From Branchiostoma lanceolatum (lineage: Eukaryota; Chordata; Leptocardii; Amphioxiformes; Branchiostomatidae): 64,000 nucleotides of DNA. The position numbers and the translations under genes are program-made. Position 1 is the stretch's first letter, and each line of letters opens with the position of its first letter. The DNA lies in the NCBI RefSeq assembly GCF_035083965.1, contig NC_089736.1, forward strand, positions 10,750,207 to 10,814,206, given 5' to 3'. Shown here one piece after another: positions 1-11,659 of the stretch. The notes under the pieces were generated by a model, which did not search any database, was not told the DNA's origin, and worked only from the letters and a program-made list of their open reading frames with translations.

Positions 1-1579
1 CTTGATCTAAGCATTTGCAGTACTTTTTCATCACACTACATTAGTAAAAGCAAATCAATTGTGAAAGCAAAAATAAGCATTACATATAGCTACCTAAATA
101 TAGCTACCTCCTACATAAGACAACTTTAGGAGAAGTACATCATTATATAACATTACCAAAAGATACAGAAAATGCATTAGAATAACATAATTTTTTCGTA
201 TCAATAATGCGGCTCATTCACTTCTATGTATATTTGCACAGGTATATCAAGCAACAAGTAAAAATTATCCTCTTTGAGAGTATAGAATGTACTGGAAATA
301 TTGTTTATCAAACTGGGCATCTCTTATAAATACAACTGTCTTGTTACATACATACCCATTATCTGTATACATTACAGTCTTCTATTCACTCCTACTTATC
401 ATATCTCGGTGGTATAAGTTATCGAACTGATTTTTGTTATACCCAACATTTTGATAAATGGAGATTATGTTGTCATGCTTTTAGCCTTGGACCATCAACT
501 TTAACCAAACCAACCGAAGTTTGTGAGCTGGACAATGTAATCACATGCATTGATTATACTGTCTAGCTCACATAACATTGGCCAAAATTTTACATTCTTC
601 ATTGGACCATTTTGATAATCAAATTATAGGTATTGAAGCAAGCCATCGTGTTGTAACACTTATTTCATAACTTTAAATCAAACAAAGTAAGTAACAAAGG
701 ACAACAAGGATTAGGTGTTGTAAGCCTTTTCATTTAACTTTGACTTTTAGGCTGTTTCAATATTGCTCAAAAACATGAAAGGAATGATGATGTATACAGA
801 ACAAAGGGTATATCAATAACAAAACTAAGTAATTCTAAAGCTGGTCCATTATGCATATTTCTTCCTCTACCCTAGGGGCATGTGTTCTCACATGTTATTG
901 GTCAGACATAACTGTGAGTACTGACAGAGGTCCATATCCAATCCGTGCCTCCAATACACCATGCCCTACAAGCCATATCAACCTATGTTCATTTTTTCAT
1001 AGTTAAAGTGATCGGTGTTTTAACATATTGTTAGAATTGTGATAATCTAAAGTAAAATCTGAAGTTAGCAGTCAAAAGTAGATAAGATGGCACCATATAG
1101 GGTATCAATTTTGAACTGTGACCCCAATCTCAAAGCAGATGCTGGGATGGAAGATTGTAATGTTGCCTCACAAAAATTCTGCTCTTAGCAGCCACTCAAC
1201 TTATGCTATGGGCACATTTCTGAACCAACGCCCAGGCAGTTTTTGGAGATGAAAATAAATTATATGAAACACACAGAACGTTGAAAAAATATTCATGGTT
1301 TGTGTATATTTCTTCCTATACACTTTCGTTTCTGCAAACAGCCCGGCCAGGCCATACAGCTTCTGACAGTGAGAGACACAGGCCCTTGGGGTGGGTGACT
1401 GTTCGAGACTTCCAGCAGTCAAAAAACAGCACAATCTTCAACCCATATCTGCTTGGAAATTACAATGACCTGGCTTCCACTGACAGTTCATCTCCAATAA
1501 ATGTCAAACTCAGAAAGCTTTCTGCTTCAATTTTTTAGACTTACACTTTGTACACATTGATAATATGTACCACAACTTC
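1..1579. other. Non-coding flank downstream of DAP1
   Basis: AT-rich sequence with no exon I can support on either strand. Short open frames exist but lack splice context, domain resemblance or a start environment. It is best read as the region past the DAP1 3' end. Confidence 0.5.
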
Positions 1580-1585
1580 TTTATT
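1580..1585 (-). promoter_or_regulatory. Candidate poly(A) signal of DAP1
   Basis: TTTATT on the plus strand reads AATAAA on the minus strand, about 200 bases past the DAP1 stop codon. It is the nearest canonical hexamer and would give a short 3' UTR. The assignment is inference from position. Confidence 0.45.
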
Positions 1586-1786
1586 ACTCTATTCTGGATC
1601 CTTTTGGCCCTTTGTTAATTTTTCCTCTCAATTACTCTTGACTAATCACATCCAGTTACAATCGAACAGCTTCAATTTACTCGTTATTGCATCTTTAGGT
1701 GTCGTATCAAACACCTTGCTGGTAACCATGGCGACGGAGAGGCGTCTCCCTCCTGTGATGGTTACTACGGCAACAGTAGCCCCACT

Positions 1787-4700
1787 CTACTTCCTGGGTT
1801 GGTTGATGGGCATGTTGTGTTTCGGTGGTGGTCGTTTATCTACGGTCGGCTGGGGTTTCTCGTGGGCCACTTTAGCCGCCTGTGGAGAGAAATCCTTGTC
1901 GCCCTGAAACGAAAATAAACATTTTGTCAGGCATGAATTTAAATAAGGCAGCACTTCTAAACCAGGAGTCTAGTAACTCTTTGATTTTGATTTTATTAGA
2001 ATTGCAGCTATTGCTGGTGTCGTGACCCACACATAATATATACTCGTTTTCATACTTCAGTGGAGTGAGGAAAGTTGTGTTAAGTGCCTTTTCCCAAGGG
2101 CACAACATCCGTGGCGCTAGGGGATTCGAACCCGGGACCGCTGGGTTCTGGGCCGAAAACCCTGCCATTACGCCACACTAACTCTTAACTGGAAAGAGTA
2201 GAGAAAGTGACAATGTAGCATCTGGAGGACAATGTTTTACTGACACCAGAAAAGCACCAACATGAAAACTACTACTACTAATTACTACATGTACTACTGA
2301 CTGAATGAAAACTTCGAGAACAAAGATTCAAGGATGTTGTCCACATGAAAACTAACTACTATTATACTACTAATCCATGTATGAGTAGCATCTTGCAATT
2401 TGCTTTCTAAAAGCAGTTTTAACAATGCAGGGCTCGAATTACAACCTGCAGGTTAGTGCAGGTGAGCAGGTATTTCTTATGTCTACCTGTACTTGACATG
2501 CACTGGTTCATGATAACACTACCCTGAGACACTAAGATGACACACAGCCAATAGTGGCCCCATATTGGGTTGAAGTCTTCAAAGAATTCTTCAAAGTAAA
2601 AGAATGCTTCGACGTAGCATCTTTCAATATAGATGGAACCAGCAGGAACATCTTTAAAGCATTGTTGCACTCTTGTCAGACAACATAGCTTTGTGCAAGG
2701 CAAGGGAAACTTGACACCACAGACAGTCTTGCATTAATTCCAGTCACAGTTGCCCTAGGGGGCAAACATTTTTCTGACATGCCATCTCCTTCAGTCCTTA
2801 CCTTTGTTACAGCACCAGACACTACAACTCGGGCATCGTTCTTAGGTGGGCTGTGGAAAAGAAATAGAACAGTCCAGTTGAATGAATGAATGAATGAATG
2901 AACTTTATTGCTCGACAATTGTACATGGCACAATGTATGGCAAGAATGACAATGCAATAAATACAATGGGTAGTTTTATCAACATCCTTTATGCTAAGGC
3001 AAAAATTCTGCCAATAAAGGATAGAATTCTAAATGGGGGTCTTAGAAAATGAGAAGAACAAGGAAATCTATGACAGATCAGGATACAACTCACTAAAACT
3101 TAAAGCGTGTATAGTTATGTGACTTTGTCTTTAGTAAACTCCAAGTGCAACTTATAATACTTTTTGGTGCAGATGTTTAATCATCTCATCATTAATAGAT
3201 AAATAAATAAATTAGATCATTTCTATGTTGCGGCACTCACAGCTCTTCAGGAAACTCCTCGTCTTCCTCCTTCTTGTCTGGTTTCTTCTCTTCCTTGTTT
3301 TCACTAGTGTGGCGGGCTCGAGCTACACGCATCCCACCTGCCTTCACTGGAAAAACAAAGTAGAATTCATTATCAAATTGAAAGACGACTGTACCAAAGA
3401 ATTAGAGCTATAACATTGGAAATTTCTTGCTAAAAACCCCTGGAAATAGTCACAATTATTTTACTGACTGTCTGACCAATTAGATACAAGCTACTCGATA
3501 ATTTTTAGCTATCGTCCCAAAACAACATGTGGCATGTACAGTTACATGTAGTTCCAACATTTGAAAATTCCAACTTGACTTTCTTCCTCTCAGGATTTTG
3601 TTAAACTGACCACTGCTAACTGACCATGCCAAGACACAGGTGGACAGCTGTCAGTCTTAAACTGTGACTTCCCTGGGCCCTCAGGAAGTAGTTTTCACAT
3701 CGCATTTTCTTAAAGTAAAACTCTAAAGTCTAAACTATCCCCCTGCTTGGTAGCTCACCAGCTCTATTGCATTGCCCTCACACTATGTTTTTCTAGAAAA
3801 AAACCCTAAACCTTTTTCTAACTCATTAGGATCTTTAAGTCACATGTCACAATGCTTAGAGTCAAACAAGGGCTAAACACATGATTTAGGCAGCCGGATG
3901 TGTTTTGAAAGGGTACAGCATGTTCTTTGTTTGTCAAGTACTCCAGATTCAAATCTGACACACTTTCCTGACACATAATACTCAGTATCACTTCAGATTC
4001 CCTTCACTGTTGATTGCAAAGATGTACTACATACTAGTCATGTATTACTTTGCTCACTCTGTGGTTTATTCATAGATGCACTGGTGCACCCAACCAAAAA
4101 AAATTAGATGCACAGAAAGATTTTGGGTGCCCACTGCCCAACATAAAATAAAGTTAAATGTCACCAAAACATAAGTTTGACGCTACTGTCTCTCTTAAGA
4201 ACTTCAATCTGTAATCCAGATTTCAAACTACAACCGAGCGATACATCAAATAAAGTACAACAAAAGGTTATATTGCTTTTTCTGGTACTTACATTTCAAA
4301 AATATTCTGTATGCTGGTGTACAAGAGAAACGTTACCCTATAGAGTACAAAAATATCTAGGTGCACATGCACCCAGTATTTCAAGCCCTGCTTATTGGAA
4401 CCAACCAGACCGTATGTCACCATATACACCTTTGTGCAGGAAAATAACCCTCTATTATACACCTCACATAAAGAATGCTAGTCTTTTGTAATTGAAAAAT
4501 AAAATCAGGAAGAATGTTTTACAAAAGTGGAAGTCACAAGGGGATAAACTCAGGTCAACTTTCATTATGCCTTATTTTAGTAACGGAGGGTCAACCTAAG
4601 GTCCCTGTAGTCATAAATACTTTATGAGGCCATTTCTATACTTATATAATGGGATTAGTATCAACTTTCAGGAATATGTATCTGGTGACACTAGCAACAT

Positions 4701-5910
4701 ACATTTCTGAAGTACTGAAGTTAACATGGGATTTGACACCTTTCAATATGCATGGATTACAAAATAAAACACCAGGAAAAAGGTGACTGTGTCCCTTGGT
4801 CATGCAAGGACACTATAATATTGAAACAAAGAAGCGAGTAGAATTGTCTACTGGCCCCCGGGATTCGAACCCGTGCCAAAACCGGGCACCCAGATCACAG
4901 GCCCCACACCTTAACCACTAAGCTAATTTATAAAAGGTCTAGACCCGTTAGACTGGTCAGTGGGAGGCACTTGAACCCCACTGTTACAACATCATATAGA
5001 AGATAATGTATAATGTCCAGGGACATGTCCTTGGTACCAACAACCAGTTCAAAAGACACTAAAGTAAACAAATGAAAAAATGCAGCCTCAATCTAAGATG
5101 TGTCTTCAGGTTACTAGTAATTCAGAGATCTAGAGGTGCAAATGTGTATTTTGGGCTTTAACAAATTAATACTGTAATTCTTGATTTGTTGACTGTAACT
5201 TAATCTTAGTCAACAGCGAAAATTTCATCATCGCAAACATTTAATCATCATCATCATCATCATCACTAATATTTGAGACAGTGATATTTGTTCCCACCGT
5301 TAAAATTACTGTGACCTACTCCATTTTCCCCCAACCGCTATATTTTCCTGCCACTTTAACACTCTATTTAAGTGATTTACAGTATTCAGTAACTATAATT
5401 GATGTCATTTATAACATGCAACGTTATAATGAAGCCCTGTTTTTTGTTTGTATGTTGATGTTTGTTGGGTTTTTTTACAGCTTCATTACATTATTTTATA
5501 CGTTGGATTTTGATATAACAATCTATCATAAGTATCACATGTTTTTAAACACCCCTTCCATACCCTCACTGATGCAATCTTTGTTCAAATCTTGAGTACA
5601 TTCGTGTGCTTCGCTGGTATCTTAGAAACAATCATTCTTGCATTTTCAAGTGCTGAAGGACTGGTAAATAACAGCTAAGTAGAAAGAATGATTAATGGAA
5701 AGAGAACTGACAACCAGTTTTACCCACCTAGCATCTTAATAAATCACTAACTGACTAAGGTGGATTTTAAAATCCTCACAAAGCACCAATTCAGCACTTT
5801 TAAACAAACGTTCAAAATCCGACAAAAAAAACTATTTGATGGGAAATTTTTTGCTCCTTACCTGCAGGAGGATGGCCCCCCTTAAGTTCTGCTTCTTGAA
5901 CAGATGACAT
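1787..5910 (-). CDS. DAP1: Death-associated protein 1 (DAP1), 4 coding exons, 106 aa
   Basis: Coding exons on the minus strand are 5862-5910, 3241-3346, 2802-2850 and 1787-1903. They sum to 321 nt, are all bounded by GT-AG and remain in frame. The protein opens MSSVQEAELKGGHPPAG, then has KAGGMRVARA, a charged K/E-rich stretch, ELPPKNDARVVVSGAVTK, GDKDFSPQAAKVAHEKP and ends NQPRK. This follows human DAP1 (102 aa) almost block by block. Known family role: small, basic, intrinsically disordered cytosolic protein, an mTOR-regulated negative regulator of autophagy. Related DAP proteins also plug the ribosomal exit tunnel in dormant egg ribosomes. The vertebrate Ser3 position is kept, while the residue before PPK (Ser51, an mTOR site in human) is Leu here. 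It shares an upstream region with CWC25, which is transcribed the other way. Identification is very secure. The 5' UTR was not resolved. Confidence 0.95.
1982..2178 (-). repeat. tRNA-derived SINE, minus orientation, in DAP1 intron 3
   Basis: Read on the minus strand it starts with a tRNA-like head containing an A-box-like GTGGCGTAATGGCAGG and the B box GGTTCGAATCC. A middle part around GTGCCCTTGGGAAAAGGCAC follows, and it ends in an A-rich CAAAATCAAA tail. The 8-base direct repeat TAACTCTT flanks it (1974-1981 and 2179-2186), consistent with a target site duplication. Related but more decayed copies lie near 46.3 kb and 61.1 kb. Confidence 0.75.
2879..2968 (-). repeat. LINE 3' tail (CR1/L2-like) in DAP1 intron 2
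   Basis: A (TGAA)n run of about six units followed by CTTTATTGC. Read on the minus strand this is AATAAAG then (CATT)n, the typical 3' end of CR1/L2-type LINEs. Only the tail is seen and no reverse-transcriptase coding sequence remains. The family assignment is from the tail pattern alone. Confidence 0.45.
4850..4990 (-). repeat. tRNA-like SINE or tRNA pseudogene in DAP1 intron 1
   Basis: The minus strand shows TTAGCTTAGTGGTTAAGG (A box) and, about 45 bases on, GGGTTCGAATCCC (B box). Spacing and arms look like a tRNA-derived promoter, but the acceptor and anticodon arms do not pair well enough to call a working tRNA. I treat it as a SINE head with an uncertain 3' end. Confidence 0.5.
5242..5266. 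repeat. (ATC)n microsatellite
   Basis: A run of about eight ATC/TCA units inside DAP1 intron 1. Nothing else is apparent around it. Confidence 0.7.
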
Positions 5911-6650
5911 TTCGTTAGAATGCGGTAAACTTGGGCAGAAAATGTCCAAACTGTGGACACGTTGTCAAATTTGGGTCAGCCAGATGTGTTCAGATCTGCA
6001 CCTAAGTGGTCTGTTTGAAACTAGGATATATCATTATTGGGCAGGTTAAAAAAATAATGTCTTTATTTTCTCATAAATTTATCAAGATTGATGAATATAT
6101 AATCGTAATTGATGTGTAATATAGATTAAATAATCCTACAAATATTAAGAAGTTACTTCATTTTGCTACTAAGTGCAGAAAAATAATATACATATCACGT
6201 ATTCTTCCTATATAAAAGTTGTCACGTCCAAAGTAGGCAGGTGCAAAGTTCAAACCATGTAAACAAGTGACGTCAAACCACGCTAGCACCCCACAGAGAA
6301 GAAAAATAGGGTACTGGACGTCTTCGTCAGCATCATTTGAGTCTCAAATATTTCCAAACACGCTGTCTTCTCCCATTTCAAAGTATTTTTTCCTCTGAAT
6401 GTCAATGAAGTATGCGCTAAAGTCGACCTATTCGCGCTAAGCCACGCTTATGCAAATTAGATGGCATGTTGATGACGTTTTATGCGATAACGTGACGTCA
6501 TCACATTTGAGGTATCATGGCGTCGTAGGAACGTCTTCCGCTGGAATTTTCAGGGATTTCGTCTGAATTTGTGTCCAAATAACCTCCAGGAAGCCGTTGT
6601 GAAGCATTTTTGTGGTTTTCAACAACGCCAGGGTTCCATAGGAAGAAACT
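5911..6650. promoter_or_regulatory. Shared DAP1/CWC25 intergenic region with two CRE palindromes and an octamer
   Basis: Only about 740 bases separate the two start codons, which point away from each other, so both 5' UTRs and promoters must lie here. It holds two perfect CRE palindromes TGACGTCA (6268-6275 and 6493-6500) and an octamer ATGCAAAT (6450-6457). The sequence becomes richer in CpG towards 6420-6560, just upstream of CWC25. The motifs are seen directly. A bidirectional promoter is inference. Confidence 0.6.
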
Positions 6651-9600
6651 ATGGGAGGCGGAGACTTGGTAAGCTGCTAGAATTCTACTCGATACGTGTT
6701 GTGTTTGGTGTCTTGAAAAATAGTTTTCTTACAAAGACGGACGTTTTCGTTTCCGTCTTTCATAAAAATTATACAAAACCAGGTCTACCGTCTTAACAAC
6801 AGGTTCAATGTTCTAAAATTTGACACTAATGTATGTCTACTTTCTCCCGTGACAGAACCTGAAGAAAAGCTGGCACCCTCAGACCCTACGGAACATCGAA
6901 CGTGTCTGGAAGGCCGAACAAAAACACGAAGATGAACGCCGCAAAATCGAGCAACTCCAGAATGAACTCAAGGAGGAGAAAGCGCGGGAGGACATGCGAA
7001 TGTTTGCTGAGGAGCAAGGGGCCGTTAGGTAAGACTTTATTCTCTTGTGAGTAGCACCATCTTCTCTACATAAACTCACTTCTTTGTTGACAGAAAGTGT
7101 CTTCATTCGTCAGATAAGTACCTTTTTGTATGTAAAAGTTTAGGTCTTGAATTATTATTCATAATTTGAACAAGCAAAAACTACTGATGAAATTGTTGGG
7201 TAGGACTAGGTCTGGATTTAGTTTTACTAATTTTCCCCAATTCAATGGCAAATCTAGAGGAATAAATCAAATCAAATGTAAACTAGAGCTTTAGTATTTT
7301 AGCTACACATACTTGAGGTTTGCTATGTTAGTTTTGCGATTACTGGGTCTCTTTATGAATATGAATTGGTATTGAATTTTTATTTGTGTTGAATGTGTGA
7401 TAGCTGTGTGCCGATTTGTTGAAAATATGGAGAACGCTAGCGACCCCCCAAAAACAACCCTCCCAATAAAATGGTATGGCGACCCTGCGACGTCACAATT
7501 CAAGATGGCGGCCACCACACATGCCAACGGATCCAACAAAGGTTTTGCTACGCAAACCTGTAATTAGGACAAATTACGTGTACTTTCTGTCTGGTAACAG
7601 AAAAATTCTCCATCTGTAGACAATTGTAGAAATTGAATCCTAAGTAAAGTATTGTCTTGTGCATGTTACATGAATATTTTTCCAAAACGTGTATGGGCAA
7701 CTCTCTGGTAATGAAATGAAAAAAAATAGATGTATAAACGCTTTGTGATGGTCCAGTCTAATGTCGTATTCAACTCCTACAGGAAAAAAGATGATCGTTT
7801 GAACTGGATGTACCAAGGTCAGCCTGAGGTGAACCGCGATGACTACCTTCTGGGGAAGCCTATCGACAAGGCTATCCAGGAAGTCACGGTCGGGAAGGCT
7901 GAGGATCCCGGTCTTGCCGACAACGTTCCCGGCGCATCCTTCAGCCAATCAAATGTCAACTCGGCGGTGGATATGGCGGCTAAGATTCGTGAAGATCCAC
8001 TGTTTGCTATCAAGTGGGTAAAACAATAATCCACTTGTCTTGCTTATTTCTTTCTTTCTTTCACTTTCCAACAGATGTGCCTAGCGAACAATGTACACTG
8101 TTTTCAGAATATAGAGAAATATTGTACAAAGGTGTTTTCGTCATCTCTCAATACTGCCATTGCCAAACGCATTGAGAGAGTGAAAACTTTAGTGTCTAAT
8201 GGTTTTACCAGTTTTCGAATGTAGGCATTACTCTACAGCATAATATGATAAACTCATGTTGTTTTATGAGTAATGAGATGGATAACTTACTATTAGGGTA
8301 TAACTAGCATTCTATAGTGCAAGTTATAATATTGTAATGATTGATTTATAGGCAACGTGAGCAGCAAAGCAAGAAGGAACTCCTGAACAACCCTGTCAAG
8401 ATGAAGCAGCTTCAGCAAATGGTAACTTTATTTTGTAATGTTAGAACTGTGTACACTTGACTGTTGATAAGTAAGCTGTGGTTGATCAAAATTACTAGGT
8501 ACTAGTAAGTAGTAAGCATTCTTGGGGCTTTGTGATGTCTAGATGATTTCAGTCTTGGTTTGGACTATTTACAAGTAACATCTTGGTAGCACGTCTTTCC
8601 AGAAGTACTGGCTTGTTTTGACGCATGTATTCTGTCAAACTTGTCTATAACTCCTTGGTCTATAGTGACCACCCAAATGGCTTGAAGATAATGATCACAG
8701 ACTCACAGTAGACGACTAGCCACTATAGACTGGGTATTTAAGGCTTTTGTCATAAGGAAAAATACTCAAGTCAAAGGGACCAGTTTTATGAAATGCTAAC
8801 ATGTAGCTCTCTTGGTCTTTATGTAGCTGAAGGTGACTTTGGACAAGAAAGATAAGAAGAAGAAGAAGAAAGACAAGAAGAAGAAGCACAAGAAGCTTAA
8901 GCGGTCCAGCAGTAGTGACAGTGATGAGGGGGCAGGGAGCAGAAATGGGAGAGATGTCAACGGACATGCAGCCAGCAAAGCACGCAGGTCCAGGTCAAGG
9001 AGCATGTCACCTCCAGCAGTTAGGGTCAAACACAGGTCAAGGGTTAGGAGGTCAAGAAGTCTTTCCCAGTCTCCGCAAAAGTCAGGTATCAAACACAAGG
9101 CCAGTTTTCAGTCATTCTCCTCAAAGGAGCGAAGGAGATCTCGGACTCCCTCTCCCTCAAGGTCAAGGGTCAGGAGAAGGTCAAGAACCCCATCTCCAAG
9201 GTCAAAAGTTGTTAGTAGACACAGAAACAGCAGAAGCAGGTCTCCTCACAGTAAAAGTAGACGGCATCCATCTAGGTCACCGGTGAGGTCAAGGTCACCT
9301 GCCAGAAGGAGGTCAAGGTCACCTGTAAGAAGAAAGTCAAGGTCACCTGTAAGAAGAAAGTCAAGGTCACCCGTCAGGAGGAAGTCACGATCACCAGTAA
9401 GGAGATCTCCACAGAGAAAGAGGTCCCTGTCAAGGAGTGCGTCGCCACCAAAAAGAAATGGACCTTCCATCAGGAAAAAAGAAACTGCCAAGAGGTGTGG
9501 TTCCTGTCTTTATATCACCACAGTGTCATCTCCTAAGAAATGTCTTTCAAAATGTCTTTTCAAATCTTAACATAAAAAGGCAATCAAATTTCATGTGCCT

Positions 9601-10643
9601 GTTCATTGGAATAATGATTTGTCCAAATTTTGTAAAATTGTATCAATCCTGTTTTGGTTCAAGTTGGATAGAAACAACTTTCAATGCAATTTGAGTCATA
9701 TTTGACCCTTTATTGGCACTGATTGATTTGAATTTCTGATTTGAATTTAGCACAAGATGTTAGTAACAGACACAGAAAATGTTTCTTGTTCTAACAACTG
9801 TCCCCATTGGTCATGCAGGAAGCTGGACCCAGAAGAACTGGAGCGGCGGCGGCGGGAAATGATGCAGGACGCCAAGACTCGAGACGACGAACGCTGGCAG
9901 CGCGTACAGAAATACAAGGAGGATGCAGCGAAGGAGAAGGAAGAGGATGACAAATTCCGGGGGAAAGAGAGAGCTTTCCAGTAAGTTGGTTCATAGTGTT
10001 GTAAGTAGGAAGTGTTGATTTAATTTTGAGGTACATGTGTATTAACAGTCCTTAGAAAATATTATATTGTTTCTCTTCATGTAGATACTGTACATCCCAA
10101 ATGTATTCATTGTGTTCAATATGGAAATGTACATATATTTACATGCATGTACATGAATGTGTCCATGTCTGCATTTATTTACATACAGAGCTATACATGT
10201 TATGAGAATAAGTGATACCAGAATACTGATCTTGACATTGGAACAGACTTTCCTTAATTTGCCAGTGCCTAGCAGTCAGAAGCAGGAAGGAACATTTCAT
10301 ATACTTGTACTTCATATCTTGACTTTTCCCAGCACATCCCTCTTCATATCTTGATTCTTCCATACACTATCTGATAGTTACATCCTACTTCATATCTTGA
10401 ATTTTCCTCATACTTCTAGTATCTGTAAGTTACACCCTACAGAACATAATGAATAAAAGATGACTGGTTGTTGGCATGAAATTTTAGCCATGGTGTATGT
10501 ACAATACTAATGATATACAATTGTCTTGTTCCTACAGTGGCTTGCTTACCCACACTGCTGCTACAGTAGAGGACAGGATCAAGAGGAAGGTCCACTCACT
10601 GCAGAGGACTGAAGCTTCCAAGGAAAAGTTCTTCCACCGATGA
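6651..10643 (+). CDS. CWC25: Pre-mRNA-splicing factor CWC25 homolog, 7 exons, 475 aa
   Basis: Exons are 6651-6668, 6856-7028, 7783-8013, 8352-8421, 8827-9494, 9819-9980 and 10538-10643, giving 1,428 nt in one frame with GT-AG junctions. The N terminus MGGGDL plus NLKKSWHPQTLRN, the WMYQG motif, the IREDPLF block and LLNNPVKMK are hallmarks of CWC25. A Lys-rich stretch and a long RS domain (about residues 180-380) follow. The conserved C-terminal LDPEELERRRREMM block comes next, and the protein ends EKFFHR. Known role: CWC25 joins the activated spliceosome after Prp2 remodelling and promotes the first transesterification, in the nucleus. The first coding exon carries only six codons, as is usual in this family. 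Failure to splice exon 5 to exon 6 would add about 24 residues and then stop. The RS segment contains a 24-base tandem repeat. Identification is very secure. Confidence 0.95.
9278..9415 (+). repeat. In-frame 24-base minisatellite encoding the RS repeats of CWC25
   Basis: Four to five near-identical 24-base units, each coding the eight residues RSPVRRKS, sit in exon 5. The unit length is a multiple of three, so copy number can change without breaking the frame. Upstream RS dipeptides are less regular, so the array appears to be a recent local expansion within an older RS domain. Confidence 0.8.
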
Positions 10644-11500
10644 TAACTTCCTGTTTTTACCTCAGTACATGATGAAACCCTGTGTATGGGAGGGGGTCAA
10701 TGAAGATGCCCTTTTTTTCTTTTTAATCTTTAGAAACATGTTTTTCAATAAGCATCGGAACTATTTACCTTTGCAAGCCTGTTATTCTTCTTTCAGAATG
10801 CTGTATATCTACTACTGTAAGATAATGTGTATAATGTGCTACAGTATTACTGAAAACATCTCACTATACTTAATACTTCATATTGTGTATCTGCTAGAAA
10901 AGGACAGATATGTATATACATGATATTTCTGTTCCTACAGGTATAAAGTGATGTGTTTACATTTTTGTAGGTGAGGCCCATGCTTTGTAACTACACGTAC
11001 ATGTTTACACAAATAATGACAACTGGTTGTACATAATAGGGAACTCTCAATAGACTTCACATTTAAAACTTTAGAACACACACAACCATAACCTATTTAC
11101 TGTGATGAAGCATCTTTTTTTTAATGTTTAATTCATTGTCTTGTTCATCTTTTGTAAATATTTTTGGTGAATGTTTCCTTTATGACACACTCAATTTTCG
11201 AATCATGATCTAACGACTGTAGTAGGTAGATGCCCACCTTTGTACTGTATAATGTCAGTATGATATAACTATATGCTGTTGTTGCTGTGTATTTTCATAC
11301 AGATGTACAGTGATAAACTGCACTTCTTAAACCCCACCATCAGTCTCACATTATTTACTGCTTCAGAAGAAGGCTTATCCTGTCAGATTTGGTTGGTACA
11401 GTACTGTTTGTTTTGCAAGACATGCCAGTAAACTGCTTCATTGGCCAAGTTGGGTAGCCCTGGCTGTACGTTTTTCTACAGCCAAATGAATAAATCAAAA
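10644..11500 (+). other. CWC25 3' UTR with AATAAA at 11489-11494
   Basis: No coding exon is seen after the CWC25 stop. An AATAAA hexamer at 11489-11494 is the best candidate for cleavage and polyadenylation and would give a 3' UTR of roughly 870 bases. Exact ends cannot be read from sequence alone. Confidence 0.5.
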
Positions 11501-11544
11501 ACACTCCAGTTTTATACATAATGACAGCACGAGCTGTGTAAGGG

Positions 11545-11650
11545 TAGCCTGGAATCCATCCTATTTAGCTTTCCGGCCGCTACCCAAGCTCCGCTGCCGG
11601 CCGGAGCTTGGGTAGCGGCCGGAAAGCTAAATAGGATGGATTCCAGGCTA
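11545..11650. mobile_element. 106-bp foldback MITE with perfect 48-bp arms and 9-bp target duplication
   Basis: Two 48-base arms (11545-11592 and 11603-11650) are exact inverted complements, with a 10-base centre. The 9-base direct repeat GTGTAAGGG flanks both sides (11536-11544 and 11651-11659). Nothing in it codes. A 9-base duplication with long terminal inverted repeats fits Mutator-like or other foldback MITEs. The perfect arms suggest a recent insertion. Confidence 0.85.
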
Positions 11651-11659
11651 GTGTAAGGG

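Noticed and set aside
4850-4930. A working tRNA gene
   Set aside because: A and B boxes are present, but the arms do not fold into a good cloverleaf, and SINE-type copies of such heads are common here.
8796-9491. Antisense frames rich in Leu and Asp opposite the CWC25 RS domain
   Set aside because: They mirror the low-complexity RS coding sequence on the other strand.
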